DNA of 14,903 bases from Actinomycetes bacterium (lineage in GTDB: Bacteria; Actinomycetota; Acidimicrobiia; Acidimicrobiales; RAAP-2): positions 1 through 14,903 of the forward strand of contig JAKAZC010000027.1 in NCBI GenBank assembly GCA_021826655.1. Reading direction: 5' to 3'. Positions 12,945 through 14,903 of this stretch are shown here, in pieces; position 1 is the first letter of the stretch; the number at the start of each line of letters is the position of its first letter. The translations under genes were made by a program, and so were the position numbers. The notes under the pieces were generated by a model. That model was not told where the DNA came from. It searched no databases and was given only the letters and a program-made list of their open reading frames with translations.

Positions 12945-13293
12945 GGAGTCCCTGGGCGCCCTCGAGGTAGACGTGCACGATCTCGTCCCTGGGGCGGCCG
13001 GTGGTGACGTGGAGCATCACCCGGACGCAGCGCGGCACCGCGCCGACGATCGCCAGCTCACGGGCACAGATCAGCGGCACCGCGCCGAGGCCCAGCGTGC
13101 GGGCCGCCGTGGCCGGGAAGATCGACACGAGATCCTCGGTGGCGGTGAAGAGGATGGAGACGATGTCGTCCTCCACCAGGTCGTTCCGGTCCATGACCCG
13201 ACCCAGGAGGGCCACCACCCGTTCGGTGACGGCCTCGGGGGTGTCCTCGTCCACCGTGGTGGCACCTCGGATCGCTCGCAGGGTGACAGGCAT
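12925..13293 (-). CDS. aroH: AroH-type chorismate mutase
   Basis: Converts chorismate to prephenate. 122 residues, the size and pattern of the monofunctional Bacillus subtilis AroH fold rather than the helical AroQ class. RAIRGATTVDEDT at the N-terminus, FPATAAR (59-65), CARELAIVGAVPRCVRVMLH (76-95) and VHVYLEGA (106-113). By alignment with B. subtilis AroH the active-site set appears intact: Arg9 (Arg7), Arg65 (Arg63), Cys76 (Cys75), Glu79 (Glu78), Arg91 (Arg90), Tyr109 (Tyr108). The ATG start is 12 nt past the rluB stop, and a TAACAT -10 box overlaps that stop, so the aromatic block may also have its own promoter. Confidence 0.95.
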   Translation of the reverse strand: MPVTLRAIRGATTVDEDTPEAVTERVVALLGRVMDRNDLVEDDIVSILFTATEDLVSIFPATAARTLGLGAVPLICARELAIVGAVPRCVRVMLHVTTGRPRDEIVHVYLEGAQGLRDDLPG

Positions 13294-13302
13294 CAGGCAG
13301 GC

Positions 13303-13308
13303 ATGTTA
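13303..13308 (-). promoter_or_regulatory. Possible internal promoter -10 box TAACAT before aroH
   Basis: TAACAT on the minus strand overlaps the TAA stop of rluB and ends 9 nt before the aroH ATG. It would give a transcript with a leader of only a few bases and could let the aroH-tyrA-aroA-cmk-plsC part be expressed apart from scpAB-rluB. No -35 verified. Confidence 0.3.
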
Positions 13309-14139
13309 GCCAGGGGGCGGGACGTCACCCGACGGGTCGACCCCGCCGGGTGGGTCCCCGCCGCGGTCGGGGGCGTTCCGGTCGGCGTCGTCGATGCCGA
13401 CCGCGGGCACGGCGGCTGCGGCCAGTCCCCGGACCTCGTCGAAGGTCAGCGGGCGGTACGACCCGGGCGGCAGGGACGGATCGGCCAGCGGACCGATCCG
13501 CGTGCGCACCAGCCGGGTGACCGGATGGCCCACCGCCTCGCACATCCGGCGGATCTGCCGGTTGCGCCCCTCGTGGATGACCATGCGCAGGAGGGTGGGC
13601 GCGACGACGGCCACCCGGGCCGGCGCCGTCGGGCCGTCGTCCAACACCAGGCCCTCACGCAGGGACCGGACGTCGCCCGGCGACGGCTCGCCCTCGACCT
13701 GGACCAGGTACTCCTTGGGCACGCCGTAGGACGGGTGGGTGAGCCGGTGGGTGAGCTCGCCGTCGTTGGTCACGACGATGAGACCTTCGGTGTCCATGTC
13801 GAGCCGGCCCACCGGGTACACCCGGGGCTCGTCCGGCACGAGTGAGACCACCGTGGGCCGGCCGTGGGTGTCCTCGGCCGTCGAGACCACCCCGACGGGC
13901 TTGTTCACCAGGTAGTGGACGAGGCCGGGACGCACGGGCAGGGGCACCCCGTCCAGCTCGATGAGGTCGACCTCGGGATGCACCCGACGTCCGAGCACGG
14001 GCACCTCGCCGTTGACCGTGACCCGGCCGTCGACGATCAGGTCCTCGCACACCCGTCTGGACCCCACCCCCGTGCGGGCCAGCACCTTCTGGAGCCGGTC
14101 CCCGGTGTGCAGCCCACCCTGGCCGTCGTGCTCAGGCAC
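13306..14139 (-). CDS. rluB: 23S rRNA pseudouridine synthase, RluB/RsuA family
   Basis: 277 residues from the GTG at 14139, which overlaps the scpB stop by 8 bp. An S4 RNA-binding domain (about 15-62: RLQKVLARTGVGSRR, DGRVTVNGE) is followed by the RsuA-family catalytic domain: LVNKPVGVVST (78-88), VGRLDMDTEGLIVVTNDG (110-127) with catalytic Asp114, KEYLVQVEG, and the C-terminal motif HEGRNRQIRRM. Probably forms a pseudouridine in helix 89 or nearby of 23S rRNA; RsuA (16S) and RluE paralogues share these motifs, but position behind scpAB favours RluB. A Pro/Asp/Gly-rich tail of about 30 residues ends the protein. The frame is open upstream inside scpB but not protein-like there. Confidence 0.92.
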   Translation of the reverse strand: MPEHDGQGGLHTGDRLQKVLARTGVGSRRVCEDLIVDGRVTVNGEVPVLGRRVHPEVDLIELDGVPLPVRPGLVHYLVNKPVGVVSTAEDTHGRPTVVSLVPDEPRVYPVGRLDMDTEGLIVVTNDGELTHRLTHPSYGVPKEYLVQVEGEPSPGDVRSLREGLVLDDGPTAPARVAVVAPTLLRMVIHEGRNRQIRRMCEAVGHPVTRLVRTRIGPLADPSLPPGSYRPLTFDEVRGLAAAAVPAVGIDDADRNAPDRGGDPPGGVDPSGDVPPPG

Positions 14140-14704
14140 CGGGGGCCGGGCGCATCTGCTCCTCGAGGTCGGCCAGGGCCTCGGGCCCGGGCAGCAGGTC
14201 CTCCACGGGGGGGAGCTGGTCCAGCCGATCGAGGCCGAGCCGCTCCAGGAACGCGTCGGTCGTGGCGTAGAGCACGGCCTGCCCCGGCCCAGGGGCCCGT
14301 CCCACCGGGGTGATGTAGCCGCGGTGCTCGAGCAGGCGGACCACGCCGTCCACGTTGACGCCGCGCAGGGCCGCCACCTGGGCCCGGCTGACCGGCTGCT
14401 TGTAGGCGACGATGGCCAGCGTCTCGAGTGCGGCGGCCGACAGGCGCGAGGACACCCCGACGTTGGCGAACCGCTCGACGTAGGGCGCGAGGTCCGGATG
14501 GGTCTGGATGCGCAGGCCGCCGGCGATCCGGACCACCTCGAAGCCGCGGGCCCCACCACGGCACGATTCGACGAGTTCGTCGCAGATCGGCTCGATGCGC
14601 TCGAGGGGGAGCTCCAGCAATTCGGCCAGCAGCCCGGGCGGCACCGGTTCCACGGCCACGATCAGGACGGCCTCGACGGCACGGGCCTCGGGCGACAGCG
14701 GCAT
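14132..14704 (-). CDS. scpB: Segregation and condensation protein B
   Basis: Kleisin-associated winged-helix subunit that works with ScpA and SMC in chromosome condensation. 190 residues. Two winged-helix domains: N-terminal EARAVEAVLIVAVEPVPPGLLAELL (about 6-30) and GGLRIQTHPDLAPYVERF, then LSAAALETLAIVAYKQPVSRAQVAALRGVNVDGVVRLL (about 88-125), the family signature, and RGYITPVGRAPGPGQAVLYATTDAFLERLGL. The ATG at 14704 has GAGGG about 8 nt upstream. It begins 3 bp past the scpA stop and overlaps rluB by 8 bp. The acidic C-terminal tail is normal for the family. Confidence 0.96.
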   Translation of the reverse strand: MPLSPEARAVEAVLIVAVEPVPPGLLAELLELPLERIEPICDELVESCRGGARGFEVVRIAGGLRIQTHPDLAPYVERFANVGVSSRLSAAALETLAIVAYKQPVSRAQVAALRGVNVDGVVRLLEHRGYITPVGRAPGPGQAVLYATTDAFLERLGLDRLDQLPPVEDLLPGPEALADLEEQMRPAPGA

Positions 14705-14707
14705 GGT

Positions 14708-14903
14708 TCAGCCCTCGTATTCGTCGGTCGGGCCGATGCCGACCGGCACCGACGTGGCGGCGCCGGACACCCATTCCACCGCCAGATCGCCGAAGGTGTG
14801 GCCCTGGTCGAGGGAGACCCGCCCCTGCTTGCCCAGCTCGAGCAGGGCGCGGAAACGGACGATGATCTCGACACGCGAGGGGAGCTGCCCGGGGAGAGCG
14901 AGG
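14708..14903 (-). CDS. scpA: Segregation and condensation protein A (C-terminal part only)
   Basis: Only the last 64 codons are in the window; the rest lies beyond the right edge. The visible part reads VEIIVRFRALLELGKQGRVSLDQGHTFGDLAVEW, which is the C-terminal winged helix of the kleisin ScpA (pattern: FLALLEL..QG...L.Q...FGDI) that binds the SMC head. A short tail ends DEYEG before the TGA. Identification is supported by scpB starting 3 bp downstream. Confidence 0.93.
   Translation of the reverse strand, partial: LALPGQLPSRVEIIVRFRALLELGKQGRVSLDQGHTFGDLAVEWVSGAATSVPVGIGPTDEYEG

Overview
The window comes from a high-GC bacterium (about 70% G+C by eye, strong G/C preference at third codon positions) and most likely an actinobacterium. 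The reasons are the gene order (scpA-scpB-rluB ... cmk ... der), many GTG/TTG starts, and several genes whose start codon lies 5-9 nt after a TANNNT -10 box, which suggests leaderless transcripts. The aromatic-pathway genes inside the scp/rluB/cmk cluster would fit an Acidimicrobiia-like lineage, but that placement is inference.

Right half (about 9.2-14.9 kb, minus strand): a tightly packed, largely overlapping operon reads from the right edge leftwards as scpA (partial), scpB, rluB, aroH-type chorismate mutase, prephenate dehydrogenase, aroA, cmk, and a 1-acyl-glycerol-3-phosphate acyltransferase. It joins chromosome segregation, rRNA pseudouridylation, the end of the shikimate pathway and tyrosine synthesis, CMP phosphorylation and phospholipid synthesis.

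Middle (6.6-9.2 kb, plus strand): ispH (isoprenoid synthesis), an HD-domain protein resembling PhnZ/MIOX-type diiron oxygenases, and a GT2 glycosyltransferase. The last two are coupled by TGATG. This block converges on the acyltransferase gene. Facing ispH from a 116-bp divergent promoter region, on the minus strand, are a PDZ/radical SAM/DUF512 protein, the ribosome-assembly GTPase Der, and a small zinc-ribbon membrane protein. Der carries a 9-bp tandem repeat encoding (VPD)6 in its inter-domain linker.

Left third (1-3.2 kb): a small helix-turn-helix protein (minus), a 344-bp gap with hairpins but no convincing gene, a tRNA-Pro(GGG) (minus), a 96-aa unknown protein (plus, probably leaderless) converging on the tRNA across a shared hairpin terminator, and two exported proteins on the minus strand. 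The first exported protein is a 231-aa TasA/camelysin-like protein. The second, cut by the window edge, is a LamG-like (concanavalin A-fold) protein. The two share a cysteine-containing N-terminal module and are separated by an 18-bp near-perfect hairpin. This pair is the most novel-looking part of the window and may be a cell-surface fibre or matrix locus.
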